Of a stretch of 64,000 nt of DNA, positions 48,556-57,975 are shown one piece after another (the first letter of the stretch is position 1; the number at the start of each line of letters is the position of its first letter). The notes beneath the pieces were generated by a model. The model was not told the DNA's origin. It saw only the letters and a program-made list of their open reading frames with translations, and made no database searches. Source of the stretch: Pantoea dispersa (GTDB taxonomy: Bacteria; Pseudomonadota; Gammaproteobacteria; Enterobacterales; Enterobacteriaceae); the NCBI RefSeq assembly GCF_014155765.1, contig NZ_SCKT01000004.1:248001-312000 (forward strand). The letters run 5' to 3'. Position numbers and translations under genes: made by a program.

Positions 48556-50169
48556 ATGCAACGTCGTCATTTTCTCAAGCTGACCGCCGCCCTCAGTGCA
48601 GCCGGCGCGCTGCCCTTCTGGAGCCGCTCGCTGATGGCCGCTACGCGCCCGCTGTTGCCCATCCCGTCGCTGCTGGAGCCCGATGCACACGGCCAGTACA
48701 CGCTGACCGCCATGACCGGCAGAAGCCAGTGGAACGGCAAATCCGTCCCAACCTGGGGTTACAACGGTAGCCTGCTCGGTCCGGCGCTGCGCCTGCAGCG
48801 TGAGAAAAGCGTCACCGTCAATATTCATAATCGTCTGCCGGAAGCCACCACGTTGCACTGGCACGGGCTGGAAATTCCCGGCGCGGTGGATGGCGGTCCG
48901 CAGGCGCTGATTGCGCCCGGCGCCACGCGTCAGGTGAGTTTTACCCCCGATCAACCGGCGGCGACCTGCTGGTTCCATCCGCATCAGCACGGCAAAACCG
49001 GCTATCAGGTGGCGCAGGGGCTGGCGGGGCTGGTACTGCTGGAAGATGAGGCGTCCGGCAAGCTGCGGCTGCCGATGCAGTGGGGCGAAGATGATGTGCC
49101 GCTGATTTTCCAGGATAAGCAGCTCACTCAGGACGGCACGCGTATCGATTATCAGCTGGATATCATGCGCGCCGCCGTGGGCTGGTTTGGCGATTTGATG
49201 CTGACCAACGGCGTGCCGTATCCACAGCACGCGGTGCCGCGCGGCTGGCTGCGCCTGCGCCTGCTCAACGGCTGCAATGCGCGCTCGCTGCACATCGCCG
49301 CCAGCGATAAACGTCCGCTGTACGTGGTGGCGAGTGACGGTGGCCTGCTGGCTGAACCGGTGAAGGTGGAGAGCCTGCCGCTGCTGCCGGGCGAGCGCTT
49401 TGAAGTGCTGGTGGATACCTCAGACGGCAAAACCTTCGATATCGTAACGCTGCCGGTCACGCAGATGGGCATGACGCTGGCGCCGTTCGATCAGCCGCTG
49501 CCGCTGGTGCAGATTCTTCCGCTGCGCGTGATGGCCAGCGGTACGCTGCCGGACCAGCTGGTGGATGTGCCGCCGCTGCCGGCAACGGAAGGGCTGCAGA
49601 GCCGCTGGCTGCAGCTGATGATGGATCCGCAGCTGGATCAGCAGGGCATGCAGGCGCTACAGCAGCGCTACGGTGCCAAAGCGATGGGCAGCCAGCACGG
49701 CGCGGGCAAAGCGATGGATCACGGCAGCATGAAGATGGACCATGGCGCGATGGATCATAGCAACATGGATCACGGCGATATGGCGATGGATCAGGGTAAC
49801 CACGCCAGCAGCGCCGTATATGATTTCCACAACGGCAACAAAATCAACGGCCAGGCCTTCAACATGGAAAAGCCCATGTTTGCCGTGCCGCTGGGCAAAT
49901 ATGAAAAATGGACCATCTCCGGCGAAGGCGACGCCATGCTGCATCCGTTCCACATTCACGGCACGCAGTTCCGCATTCTGTCCGAGAACGGCAAGCCGCC
50001 TGCGGCGCATCGCGCCGGCTGGAAAGATATGGTCAGCGTCAACGGCTGGCGCAGTGAAGTGCTGGTGCGCTTCAACTACGTCGCCGATAGCGAAAATGCC
50101 TATATGGCGCACTGCCATCTGCTGGAGCATGAAGATACCGGCATGATGCTGGGCTTTACGGTGAGCTGA
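48556..50169 (+). CDS. cueO: Multicopper oxidase CueO
   Basis: Periplasmic cuprous oxidase of 537 residues (E. coli 516) protecting against copper. It has a Tat signal [20 protein letters not shown]. Copper ligands: [38 protein letters not shown] and [16 protein letters not shown] Met/His-rich insert (about residues 377-416, with repeated MDHG) is the substrate-copper region and is richer in MDHG repeats than I recall for E. coli. The ATG at 48556 has AAGGA 7 bases upstream. Its last 14 bases overlap the convergent PLP-enzyme gene. Confidence 0.95.
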   Translation: MQRRHFLKLTAALSAAGALPFWSRSLMAATRPLLPIPSLLEPDAHGQYTLTAMTGRSQWNGKSVPTWGYNGSLLGPALRLQREKSVTVNIHNRLPEATTLHWHGLEIPGAVDGGPQALIAPGATRQVSFTPDQPAATCWFHPHQHGKTGYQVAQGLAGLVLLEDEASGKLRLPMQWGEDDVPLIFQDKQLTQDGTRIDYQLDIMRAAVGWFGDLMLTNGVPYPQHAVPRGWLRLRLLNGCNARSLHIAASDKRPLYVVASDGGLLAEPVKVESLPLLPGERFEVLVDTSDGKTFDIVTLPVTQMGMTLAPFDQPLPLVQILPLRVMASGTLPDQLVDVPPLPATEGLQSRWLQLMMDPQLDQQGMQALQQRYGAKAMGSQHGAGKAMDHGSMKMDHGAMDHSNMDHGDMAMDQGNHASSAVYDFHNGNKINGQAFNMEKPMFAVPLGKYEKWTISGEGDAMLHPFHIHGTQFRILSENGKPPAAHRAGWKDMVSVNGWRSEVLVRFNYVADSENAYMAHCHLLEHEDTGMMLGFTVS

Positions 50170-51451
50170 CGGCCGCGTCCAGCGCCAGGCGGATATCCTC
50201 AATCAAATCATCGGCATGTTCGATGCCGATCGACAGGCGCACCGTCGCGTCGGTGATGCCGATACGCTCGCGCACCTCCAGCGGTACGCCGGAATGGGTG
50301 GTGCTGGCGGGATGGCTGGCGAGCGACTCGGTGCCGCCGAGGCTCACCGCCAGTTTGAACAGCGCCAGCGCGTTGAGAAAGCGGAATGCCGCAGCCTGGC
50401 CGCCCTCGATATCAAAGGAGAAGGTGGAACCGGCGCCGCTGCACTGGCGCTGCCAGGTTTCTCCTGCCGGACTGCTGGCGTCGAGATAGGGCAGCCAGTG
50501 CAGTTTCGCCACCTGCGCGTGATCACGTAAAAATGCCGCGACCTGTTCCGCATTGCTGGCGGCTTTCTCCATGCGCAGCGACAGCGTTTCCAGCGAGCGG
50601 CCAATCATCCAGCTGGAGTGCGGATCGAGCTGGGTGCCAATCGCGCTGCGCAGCGAACGCACTTTGTTGATTAACGCCCGGCTACCCAGCGCGGCGCCGG
50701 CAATCAAATCGGAATGACCGCCGACATATTTGGTCAGCGAGTAGAGCGAGATATCCGCGCCGTGCTGCAGCGGACGCTGAAACAGCGGGCCGAGCAGGGT
50801 GTTGTCGCAGGCGAGAATTGGCCGGGAGCCCTGCTGCTGGGTGATCACCTCCGCCACCTGACGCATCAGTTGGATGTCTACCAGACTGTTGGTGGGGTTG
50901 GCCGGTGTTTCAATCAGAATCATCGCGACGCGCCCGCGCTGCCACGCCAGCTTCGCGGCTTCATACACTTTATCTTCGTCGGTGCCGTCGCTGAATCCCA
51001 CCGCTTTGATCTCCAGATCGTGCAGCGTTTTGCTCAGCAGCGTTTCGGTGCCGCCGTACAGCGGCTGCGAGTGCAGGATCACTTCGCCGGGACGGGCAAA
51101 GGTCAGCAGCGTGGTGGCAATCGCCGACATGCCGGAAGAGAACAGCGCGGCGCTTTCGGCACCTTCATAAATGGCCAGCCGATCTTCAACGATCTCGCTG
51201 TTAGGGTGGTTGAAGCGGGAATAGACCAGCCCGCCGCTTTTGCCCGCCGGTGGTTGCTGGCGGCCGGCAACGAAATCGAAAAATTCTTTGCCCTCTTCGG
51301 CGCTGTTAAACACAAAGGTTGACGTCAGAAACACCGGCGGCTTCACCGCACCTTCTGACAGGCGCGGATCGTAACCGTAGTTGAGCATCTGCGTTTCCGG
51401 ATGCAGTTCACGCGTGCCGATCTGCGTTTTTTTACCTGATGAAGCGGCCAT
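50156..51451 (-). CDS. Cystathionine gamma-synthase-family PLP enzyme
   Basis: 431-residue Cys/Met-metabolism PLP enzyme. Lys241 in [14 protein letters not shown] forms the internal aldimine, Asp216 (CDNTLL) contacts the pyridine nitrogen, Tyr132 (QPLYGGTE) stacks on PLP, and YSRFNHPN and [18 protein letters not shown] bind the phosphate and substrate. It could be a cystathionine gamma-synthase, cystathionine or methionine gamma-lyase; sequence reading cannot decide. An insertion-like [11 protein letters not shown] before YSRF is unusual. It occupies the slot of gcd in E. coli. Confidence 0.88.
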   Translation of the reverse strand: MAASSGKKTQIGTRELHPETQMLNYGYDPRLSEGAVKPPVFLTSTFVFNSAEEGKEFFDFVAGRQQPPAGKSGGLVYSRFNHPNSEIVEDRLAIYEGAESAALFSSGMSAIATTLLTFARPGEVILHSQPLYGGTETLLSKTLHDLEIKAVGFSDGTDEDKVYEAAKLAWQRGRVAMILIETPANPTNSLVDIQLMRQVAEVITQQQGSRPILACDNTLLGPLFQRPLQHGADISLYSLTKYVGGHSDLIAGAALGSRALINKVRSLRSAIGTQLDPHSSWMIGRSLETLSLRMEKAASNAEQVAAFLRDHAQVAKLHWLPYLDASSPAGETWQRQCSGAGSTFSFDIEGGQAAAFRFLNALALFKLAVSLGGTESLASHPASTTHSGVPLEVRERIGITDATVRLSIGIEHADDLIEDIRLALDAAVSSP

Positions 51452-51513
51452 AGGGATCTCCAGAGAGAGCGGGCAGGATGCTTACAGTTAACGCCAGCGC
51501 AATAAATTTCGCC

Positions 51514-51529
51514 ACGATAACGTTTGCGT
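51514..51529. promoter_or_regulatory. PurR-like box between the PLP enzyme and hpt
   Basis: Read on the minus strand, ACGCAAACGTTATCGT agrees with the PurR consensus ANGCAANCGNTTNCNT at all but one fixed position. It lies about 80 bases upstream of hpt, a purine salvage gene, and 60 bases upstream of the divergent gene. A candidate only. Confidence 0.4.
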
Positions 51530-51605
51530 TCTGTGCGCGGCGTTAGCCTGTGCGTCGACTATGATAGAATGCGCGGCTTTCTGAAAACCTTCTTAGGCGA
51601 ATGCA

Positions 51606-52142
51606 ATGAAACACACCGTCGACGTGATGATCTCTGAGCAGGAGATCGCAACCCGTATTGCCGAACTGGGCAAGCAGATCAGCGAGCACTACCGCAACAG
51701 CGGCAGCGAAATGGTGCTGGTCGGCCTGCTGCGCGGCTCCTTCATGTTTATGGCTGACCTGTGCCGCGCCATTGATGTCGCGCACGAAGTCGACTTCATG
51801 ACCGCCTCCAGCTACGGCAGCGGCATGTCCTCTACGCGCGACGTGAAAATCCTCAAAGATCTCGATGAAGACATTCGCGGCAAAGATGTGCTGATCGTCG
51901 AGGACATCATCGACTCCGGTAACACCCTGAGCAAAGTGCGTGAAATTTTGCAGCTGCGTGAGCCAAAATCACTGGCGATCTGCACGCTGCTGGATAAGCC
52001 GGAGCGTCGTGAAGTTGAGGTGCCGGTCGAGTTTGTCGGCTTTACCATTCCGGATGAGTTCGTGGTCGGCTTCGGTATTGATTACGCACAGCGCTACCGC
52101 CATTTGCCGTATATTGGCAAAGTTACGCTGCTGGACGAATAA
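51606..52142 (+). CDS. hpt: Hypoxanthine phosphoribosyltransferase
   Basis: Purine salvage enzyme of 178 residues (E. coli 178) converting hypoxanthine (and weakly guanine) with PRPP to IMP. The PRPP loop is [17 protein letters not shown], the pyrophosphate-binding segment [12 protein letters not shown], the flexible loop [20 protein letters not shown], and the purine pocket [32 protein letters not shown] promoter with TAGAAT at 51565-51570 is plausible. In E. coli can follows; it is absent here. Confidence 0.97.
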   Translation: MKHTVDVMISEQEIATRIAELGKQISEHYRNSGSEMVLVGLLRGSFMFMADLCRAIDVAHEVDFMTASSYGSGMSSTRDVKILKDLDEDIRGKDVLIVEDIIDSGNTLSKVREILQLREPKSLAICTLLDKPERREVEVPVEFVGFTIPDEFVVGFGIDYAQRYRHLPYIGKVTLLDE

Positions 52143-52190
52143 CCGCACAATCTTCCAAGGCTGATTCCCTCCGCCTGCGATAAGATGCGC

Positions 52191-52217
52191 AGCCCGTAAC
52201 TCACTGACTTACGGGCT
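52191..52217. repeat. Hairpin downstream of hpt
   Basis: AGCCCGTAA and TTACGGGCT form a perfect 9-bp stem with a 9-base loop, 48 bases after the hpt stop. It has no T-run. It lies in the 245-base hpt-yadG spacer, where E. coli has can; I see no remnant of can there. Confidence 0.5.
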
Positions 52218-52387
52218 CGGCACGCGTTTTCCTGCGGCACGCAGAGTGGTAGAGTGTGGTGGGTTATCACTCTGCGCAATTCCTTTGATTTCACAACCGT
52301 TATCGCTGAATAACCCCGCACGCTCGACGCGAGCGCACTATCATTTCATATGGCTATGATGTCACTACAACAGGGTACGGACTCGCA

Positions 52388-53314
52388 ATGACTTATGCAC
52401 TGGAACTTTCCGGGCTGACCAAGACCTATCCCGGCGGCGTACAGGCGCTGAAAGGCCTCGATCTCAACGTGGAAGCAGGCGACTTCTATGCCTTACTGGG
52501 CCCTAACGGTGCCGGTAAGTCCACCACCATTGGCATTATCAGCTCGCTGGTGAACAAATCCAGCGGCAGCGTGCGCGTGTTTGGCTATGACCTGCAGAAA
52601 GATGTGGTCAACGCCAAGCGGCAGCTTGGGCTGGTGCCACAGGAATTCAACTTTAACCCGTTTGAAACCGTGATGCAGATTGTGGTTAATCAGGCCGGTT
52701 ATTACGGCGTGGAACGCGCCGAAGCGAACAAGCGCGCGGAAAAATACCTTAATCAGCTCGACCTGTGGGGCAAGCGTAACGAACGGGCGCGCATGTTGTC
52801 CGGCGGCATGAAGCGCCGGCTGATGATTGCCCGGGCGCTGATGCATGAACCGAAACTGCTGATTCTTGATGAGCCGACGGCTGGCGTGGATATCGAACTG
52901 CGCCGCTCGATGTGGGTGTTCCTGAAAGAGCTGAACGCCAAAGGCACCACGATTATCCTGACCACCCACTATCTGGAAGAGGCGGAAATGCTGTGCCGTA
53001 ACATCGGCATCATCCAGAGCGGCGAGCTGGTGGAGAACACCTCAATGAAAGGGCTGCTGTCCAAGCTGCAGTCGGAAACCTTTATCCTCGACCTGGCGCC
53101 GCGCAGCCCGCTGCCGCAGCTGGAGGGCTTCCAGTATCGTCTGGTCGATACCTCAACGCTGGAAGTGGAAGTGATGCGTGAACAGGGGCTGAATAGCGTA
53201 TTCAGCCAGCTGAGCGCGCAGGGCGTGCAGGTGCTCAGCATGCGCAATAAAGCGAATCGTCTGGAAGAGCTGTTCGTCAGCCTGACGCAGGGAAAAACAG
53301 GAGTAACCGCATGA
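52388..53314 (+). CDS. yadG: ABC transporter ATP-binding protein YadG
   Basis: 308-residue ATPase subunit (E. coli 308). Walker A LLGPNGAGKSTTIGII is near residue 36, Q-loop LVPQEFNFNPF, signature LSGGMKRRLMIARALMHEPKLLILDEPTAG with Walker B, and H-loop TTHYLEEAEMLC. The C-terminal extension is typical of exporter ATPases of this family. It pairs with YadH, whose start overlaps its stop (ATGA). Substrate unknown. Confidence 0.95.
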   Translation: MTYALELSGLTKTYPGGVQALKGLDLNVEAGDFYALLGPNGAGKSTTIGIISSLVNKSSGSVRVFGYDLQKDVVNAKRQLGLVPQEFNFNPFETVMQIVVNQAGYYGVERAEANKRAEKYLNQLDLWGKRNERARMLSGGMKRRLMIARALMHEPKLLILDEPTAGVDIELRRSMWVFLKELNAKGTTIILTTHYLEEAEMLCRNIGIIQSGELVENTSMKGLLSKLQSETFILDLAPRSPLPQLEGFQYRLVDTSTLEVEVMREQGLNSVFSQLSAQGVQVLSMRNKANRLEELFVSLTQGKTGVTA

Positions 53315-54081
53315 CGCATCTGTACTGGGTGGCGCTCAAGAGTATCTGGAGCAAAGAGATCAACCGTTTTGCCCGCATCTGGATTCAGACGCTGGTGCCG
53401 CCGGTGATCACCATGACGCTGTACTTCATTATCTTTGGCAATCTGATCGGCTCACGCATCGGCGATATGCACGGCTTCAGCTATATGCAGTTTATCGTGC
53501 CGGGCCTGATTATGATGGCGGTGATCACCAACGCTTACGCCAACGTCGCTTCGTCATTCTTCAGCGCTAAGTTCCAGCGCAACATTGAAGAGCTGCTGGT
53601 GGCGCCGGTGCCGACGCACATCATTATCGCCGGTTATGTCGGCGGCGGCGTAGCGCGCGGCGTGTGCGTGGGCGTGCTGGTGACGGCGGTGTCGCTGTTT
53701 TTCGTGCCGTTCCACGTATTCTCGTGGCCGATGGTGGCGATCACGCTGCTGCTGACAGCGATTCTGTTCTCGCTGGCGGGCCTGCTGAATGCGGTGTTTG
53801 CGCGCACCTTTGACGATATCAGCCTGATCCCGACCTTCGTGCTGACGCCGTTAACTTACCTCGGCGGCGTATTCTACTCGCTGGCGCTGCTGCCGCCGTT
53901 CTGGCAGGCGGTGTCGAAGCTCAATCCGGTGGTGTACATGATCAGCGGGTTCCGCTATGGCTTCCTTGGCATCAACGATGTTCCGCTGGTGTTGACGCTG
54001 TCAGTGCTGGTGGCGTTTATCGTGGTGTTTTACGTGCTGGTGTATGCGCTGATTCAGCGCGGACGCGGCTTGCGCACCTGA
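53311..54081 (+). CDS. yadH: ABC-2 type permease YadH
   Basis: 256-residue inner-membrane permease (E. coli 256) with six hydrophobic segments and the ABC-2 motif (LAGLLNAVFARTFDDISLIPTFVLTPLTYLGGVFYSLALLPPFWQ). N-terminal VALKSIWSKEINRFARIWIQTLVPPVITMTLYF matches YadH. With YadG it forms a half-size exporter of unknown substrate. It ends at a strong terminator. Confidence 0.95.
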   Translation: MTHLYWVALKSIWSKEINRFARIWIQTLVPPVITMTLYFIIFGNLIGSRIGDMHGFSYMQFIVPGLIMMAVITNAYANVASSFFSAKFQRNIEELLVAPVPTHIIIAGYVGGGVARGVCVGVLVTAVSLFFVPFHVFSWPMVAITLLLTAILFSLAGLLNAVFARTFDDISLIPTFVLTPLTYLGGVFYSLALLPPFWQAVSKLNPVVYMISGFRYGFLGINDVPLVLTLSVLVAFIVVFYVLVYALIQRGRGLRT

Positions 54082-54099
54082 GGCGCAGCTCCGAATAAG

Positions 54100-54138
54100 A
54101 AGCCGCTGCCGGCGTCGTCCGGCGGCGGCTTTTTTTTA
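54100..54138 (+). terminator. Rho-independent terminator after yadH
   Basis: AAGCCGC plus GCCGG pairs with CCGGC plus GCGGCTT across a short loop, followed by eight T. It ends the yadGH transcript. Confidence 0.88.
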
Positions 54139-54232
54139 CCCACTCTTCGCAATTCCAGACGCGTCTTGTGCTTTCAGTCTGTGGCTTTCCCCATAGTGGC
54201 CGCTGACCAAAAAAGCAGCGGGGAAGCGAAGA

Positions 54233-55240
54233 GTGAATCGGGTATCATGGATTGATAATTTACGCGGCATGAGCATTCTGGCGGTGATTTTTTTGCACTG
54301 CATGATTGCAGTGAACCAGCAGGCCGGGCACTTCACTGCCTTTAACGAGCTGGTAAATCAGCTGCTGGCGCCGGTGCGTATGGGGCTGATGTGCTTCGTC
54401 TCCGGACTGTTCGTCGCCAGCGGTTTACGCCACGGGCAGGCGCGCTATCTGCGAAACAAAGTCAGCAGCATTCTCTATCCGTTTGCCGTCTGGGCGCTGA
54501 TCTACGGCGGTCTGAAGTGGACCTTCAGCGCGATGGCCAATCACCCACAGTCGCCGCTGGCCATCGCGCTCGGCCATCTGAGCGGCGGCGATATCACCTG
54601 GTTTCTGCACTCGCTGTTTCTGTTCTTTGTGCTGATTATCCCGGTGCGCCGCCTGCCTGCGGCGCTGGTGCTGACATTGTGCGTTGCCGGTGCGGTGCTG
54701 CCGCCGCCGGTGCCGCCTGACTCGCTGTTTGCCAGTTTCGACAACCTGCATCTGAACAAGTCGCTGGTGCTGTTTGCCTTCTTCTACAGCGCCGACTGGC
54801 TGGTGCGCCAGGATATTGATATTGCCGCGTTCGCGCAGCGTCGTACGCCGCTGCTGCTGTCGCTGATCGCCTTTATGCTGCTCGCGGCGTTCAGCCTGTG
54901 GGGCGGGCTGCGTCAGCATTCGCCGTGGCTGCTGCCGCTGGCGCTGCCCTCAATCCCGCTGTTCGTTGCGCTGGCCTGCCGTATCAATCTGCGGGCGGTT
55001 AACTACGTTGGCCGCCATTCGATTGTGTTTTATCTTTCGCACTATCTGGCGATTCAGGTGTGCAGTAAATTGCTGCGCCACGACGGCCACTCTGCGTGGC
55101 TGGCTGACCTGCATTTTGTGCTGGCGTTCAGCGTCGCGCTGGCGTTGCCAACGGCGCTGTGCTTACTGCGGGCAAAAGGGTGGTTTGACTGGTTGTTTAC
55201 GCTGAAGCGCAAAGGGCAGCCGCAGCTGGCGGGCGTATAA
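54233..55240 (+). CDS. Acyltransferase family 3 membrane protein
   Basis: 335-residue polytopic inner-membrane protein of the AT3/OafA type, with a GTG start (GGGGAAG upstream). It opens with SWIDNLRGMSILAVIFLHCMI, where Arg11 and His22 are the conserved acyltransferase residues, and has about 10 hydrophobic segments. No periplasmic SGNH domain is attached. Such proteins O-acylate surface or periplasmic glycans, but the acceptor is unknown. It sits where E. coli has yadI-yadE. It ends convergently with panD. Confidence 0.85.
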   Translation: MNRVSWIDNLRGMSILAVIFLHCMIAVNQQAGHFTAFNELVNQLLAPVRMGLMCFVSGLFVASGLRHGQARYLRNKVSSILYPFAVWALIYGGLKWTFSAMANHPQSPLAIALGHLSGGDITWFLHSLFLFFVLIIPVRRLPAALVLTLCVAGAVLPPPVPPDSLFASFDNLHLNKSLVLFAFFYSADWLVRQDIDIAAFAQRRTPLLLSLIAFMLLAAFSLWGGLRQHSPWLLPLALPSIPLFVALACRINLRAVNYVGRHSIVFYLSHYLAIQVCSKLLRHDGHSAWLADLHFVLAFSVALALPTALCLLRAKGWFDWLFTLKRKGQPQLAGV

Positions 55241-55242
55241 GG

Positions 55243-55269
55243 AAAAGGCGCGCTGTCAGTACAGCGCGC
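55243..55269 (-). terminator. Terminator after panD
   Basis: GCGCGCTGT and ACAGCGCGC form a perfect 9-bp stem with a 4-base loop; on the minus strand CTTTTCC follows. It can end panD and perhaps also the convergent acyltransferase. Confidence 0.75.
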
Positions 55270-55276
55270 GGGATGA

Positions 55277-55657
55277 TCAGGCCACCTGCACCGGTAGCGC
55301 TTTAGCGATACGTTTCATCTCGTTATCGCCGTCGAAGTAGGCCACTTTGGGCTGCCAGCTGCGCGCCACTTCATCTTCCACCTGCACATAAGAACAGATG
55401 ATCAGCAGATCGCCCTGACAGGCACAGCGCGCGGCTGCACCGTTGACCGAAATGATTTTCGAGCCACGCTCGGCGGCGATGGCATAGGTAGAGAAGCGCT
55501 GGCCGTTGGTGACGTTATAGATGTCGATGGCTTCGTATTGCAGAATGCCGGAGGCATCAAGAAAATCCTGATCGATGGCGCAGGAGCCTTCATAATGCAA
55601 ATCCGCCTGCGTCACTTTTACGCGGTGCAGTTTGCCTTGTAATACGGTACGAATCAT
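55277..55657 (-). CDS. panD: Aspartate 1-decarboxylase proenzyme
   Basis: Pyruvoyl enzyme, 126 residues (E. coli 126), making beta-alanine for pantothenate. Self-cleavage is between Gly24 and Ser25 in [10 protein letters not shown], producing the pyruvoyl group. Conserved parts: [38 protein letters not shown] and [19 protein letters not shown]. It is upstream-separated from panC by 85 bases and, as in E. coli, probably transcribed apart from panBC. Confidence 0.97.
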   Translation of the reverse strand: MIRTVLQGKLHRVKVTQADLHYEGSCAIDQDFLDASGILQYEAIDIYNVTNGQRFSTYAIAAERGSKIISVNGAAARCACQGDLLIICSYVQVEDEVARSWQPKVAYFDGDNEMKRIAKALPVQVA

Positions 55658-55742
55658 AGCGTGATACCTTTGTTATACCCGTGCGCGGCCGGTTTCCACC
55701 GCGCAGTGTGTAGCGGGTACATGCTGCCCATAAACGACGGCG

Positions 55743-56597
55743 TTAAACCGTCAGATCCACTTGCTGATTATCAATCAAACGCGCATTACCGAGCCAGGCG
55801 GCCATCAGAATCACTGCGCGCTGGCTGTCGACCGTCAGCGGCTGCAGCGTATCGGCATCGCAGATGGCCAGGCCGTCGGGGCGCAGGCCCTGATCGCGCA
55901 GCGTCTGTTCGGCGTGCTCAATAATCTCATCCACGTGCCGCTCGCCGTTGCTGAGGCGCTGCGCCATGCTGTTCATCACCTGGCTGAGCACCGGCGCCAG
56001 CTTGCGTTCATCGGAAGTAAGATAGCCGTTACGTGAGCTGAGCGCGAGACCGTCTTTGGCGCGCACCGTCGGCACGCCAACGATGTCAATGTCAAAGCCC
56101 ATGTCCGCTACCATCTTGCGGATGATCGCCAGCTGCTGAAAATCCTTCTCGCCAAAACAGGCGATATCCGGCTGCACCAGATTAAACAGCTTACTGACGA
56201 TGGTCGCCACGCCGCGGAAATGACCGGGACGGCTGGCGCCCTCCAGCAGCGAGGAGAGGCCCGGGACTTCAACAAACGTCTGGCTGTCGAGACCCTGCGG
56301 ATAGACATCGGCCGGCGCCGGGGCAAAGACCAGGTCGACGCTGTGGCGATTGAGTTTTTCACAATCGTCCTGCAGCGTGCGCGGATAGCGCGCCAGGTCG
56401 TCGGCGCGATCAAACTGCATCGGGTTAACGAAGATCGATACCACCACGATATCTGCGCGCTGGCGTGCTTCATCCACCAGCGTCAGATGCCCCTCATGCA
56501 GGTTGCCCATAGTGGGCACCAGCGCGATGCGTTTACCTGCCTGGCGCCAGCGTCGGATTTCACGGCGCAGCAGCGGCAGCGTTTCAATGATCAGCAC
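55743..56597 (-). CDS. panC: Pantothenate synthetase
   Basis: ATP-dependent ligase of pantoate and beta-alanine, 284 residues (E. coli 283). [17 protein letters not shown] holds the HIGH-like ATP site, followed by [38 protein letters not shown] and [11 protein letters not shown] with the KMSKS-like end. It follows panB after 15 bases in a panB-panC transcript and uses the products of PanB (via ketopantoate reduction) and PanD. Confidence 0.97.
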   Translation of the reverse strand: MLIIETLPLLRREIRRWRQAGKRIALVPTMGNLHEGHLTLVDEARQRADIVVVSIFVNPMQFDRADDLARYPRTLQDDCEKLNRHSVDLVFAPAPADVYPQGLDSQTFVEVPGLSSLLEGASRPGHFRGVATIVSKLFNLVQPDIACFGEKDFQQLAIIRKMVADMGFDIDIVGVPTVRAKDGLALSSRNGYLTSDERKLAPVLSQVMNSMAQRLSNGERHVDEIIEHAEQTLRDQGLRPDGLAICDADTLQPLTVDSQRAVILMAAWLGNARLIDNQQVDLTV

Positions 56598-56612
56598 TGC
56601 AAATCTCCTGAT

Positions 56613-57407
56613 TTACTGGAAACTGTGTTCGGCAGCAGGGTAGGTGCCTGCCTCAACGTCGGCCATATACTGGCGAATTGCCGCACGAATGTCGCCGGTT
56701 TCCGCAAGGAAATTTTTGGCAAATTTTGGAATGTGGCCGCCGGTAATACCAAACGCGTCGTGCATCACCAGAATCTGGCCGTCGGTGACGTTACCGGCGC
56801 CGATGCCGATCACCGGTACCGACAACGCTTTTGTGACGCGTTCAGCCAGCGCGACCGGCACGCATTCCAGCACCAGCAGCTGCATACCGGCCGCTTCCAG
56901 CGCCAGCGCATCCGCCAGCAGGCGCTCGGCTGCCGCTTCATCGCGCCCCTGCACCTTGTAGCCACCGAAGATATTAACCGACTGCGGCGTCAATCCCAGA
57001 TGACCACACACCGGCACGGCGCGCTCGGTCAGCATGCGCACGGTCTCTGCCAGCCAGGCGCCGCCTTCCAGTTTTACCAGGTTGGCACCGGCGCGCATCA
57101 GCTGCGCGGCACTGTCAAAGGTTTGCTGCGGCGTGGCGTAACTCATAAACGGCAGGTCGGCCATCACCAGCGCGTCAGGCGCACCGCGCCGCACAGCGGC
57201 GGTGTGATAAGCAATATCGTCGACCGTCACCGGCAGCGTGGAATCATGGCCCTGCACGGTCATGCCGAGCGAATCGCCAATCAGCAGCAGCGGAATGCCC
57301 TGGTCGGCAAACAGGCGCGCGAAGCTGAAATCGTAGGCGGTCAGCGTGGCGAACTTGCGGCCGCTGGCTTTCAGCTGGCGTAAGTGAGAGAGGGTGGTGG
57401 GTTTCAT
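56613..57407 (-). CDS. panB: 3-methyl-2-oxobutanoate hydroxymethyltransferase
   Basis: First enzyme of the pantoate branch, 264 residues (E. coli 264), adding a hydroxymethyl from methylene-THF to 2-oxoisovalerate. [38 protein letters not shown] holds Mg ligands (Asp), and [18 protein letters not shown] and [13 protein letters not shown] follow. The start at 57407 has GGAG upstream and gives [11 protein letters not shown]; a much longer open frame upstream is not conserved. E. coli has a fimbrial cluster between panB and folK that is absent here. Confidence 0.97.
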   Translation of the reverse strand: MKPTTLSHLRQLKASGRKFATLTAYDFSFARLFADQGIPLLLIGDSLGMTVQGHDSTLPVTVDDIAYHTAAVRRGAPDALVMADLPFMSYATPQQTFDSAAQLMRAGANLVKLEGGAWLAETVRMLTERAVPVCGHLGLTPQSVNIFGGYKVQGRDEAAAERLLADALALEAAGMQLLVLECVPVALAERVTKALSVPVIGIGAGNVTDGQILVMHDAFGITGGHIPKFAKNFLAETGDIRAAIRQYMADVEAGTYPAAEHSFQ

Positions 57408-57489
57408 CGCAATCTCCAGCATTTTCTGATGCGCGCAGTGTACTGGATTGATTGCAAAGGCGATACGACGGGCGTGCGATTCTGCCGCG

Positions 57490-57975
57490 TCAGGCAGACC
57501 ACAAGCGGATGCTGCTGCGGTCCAGCGTCGCCAGAATGCCGGCCAGCGGCTGACCGTTCGGCAGGCGCAGCGCTGGCGCAATCTCCAGCAGCGGCACCAG
57601 CATGAAGGCGCGGTTGTGCATATCGTAGTGCGGCACCGTCAGGCGAGGCGTGTGGATCACTGCATTGCCGAAAAGCATAATATCGAGGTCCAGCGTGCGC
57701 GGGCCCCAGCGTTCGGCTTTGCGCACCCGGCCATGCTCCAGCTCAATGCGCTGGGTGTGATCGAGCAGCGTTTCCGCGGCCAGTGTGGTCTCCAGCGACA
57801 CCACGGCGTTGAGGTAATCCGGCTGATCCGGCGGGCCGTACGGTGGCGTGCGATAAAACGCGGAGGTGGCTACGCGGTGGGTATCGGGAATGGCATCCAG
57901 CGCGGCCAGCGCTGCATCAACCTGATGCAGCGGATCGGCGAGATTACTGCCTAAGGCGAGATAGACCCGCGTCAT
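57490..57975 (-). CDS. folK: 6-hydroxymethyl-7,8-dihydropterin pyrophosphokinase
   Basis: Folate synthesis kinase of 161 residues (E. coli 159). [23 protein letters not shown] is the N-terminal signature and [41 protein letters not shown] carries the Mg-binding DxD and substrate residues. It overlaps the pcnB stop by 4 bases (ATGA), so it is translated from the pcnB transcript. Its C-terminus RSSIRLWSA is typical. Confidence 0.97.
   Translation of the reverse strand: MTRVYLALGSNLADPLHQVDAALAALDAIPDTHRVATSAFYRTPPYGPPDQPDYLNAVVSLETTLAAETLLDHTQRIELEHGRVRKAERWGPRTLDLDIMLFGNAVIHTPRLTVPHYDMHNRAFMLVPLLEIAPALRLPNGQPLAGILATLDRSSIRLWSA

Noticed and set aside
52143-52387. Possible remnant of can (carbonic anhydrase)
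   Set aside because: Neither strand gives recognisable carbonic anhydrase motifs; the 245-base gap is too short and contains only a hairpin and the yadG leader.
56220-57383. 387-codon open frame antisense to panC-panB
   Set aside because: Spans two real genes on the other strand and has the His/Arg/Gln-rich composition typical of shadow frames.
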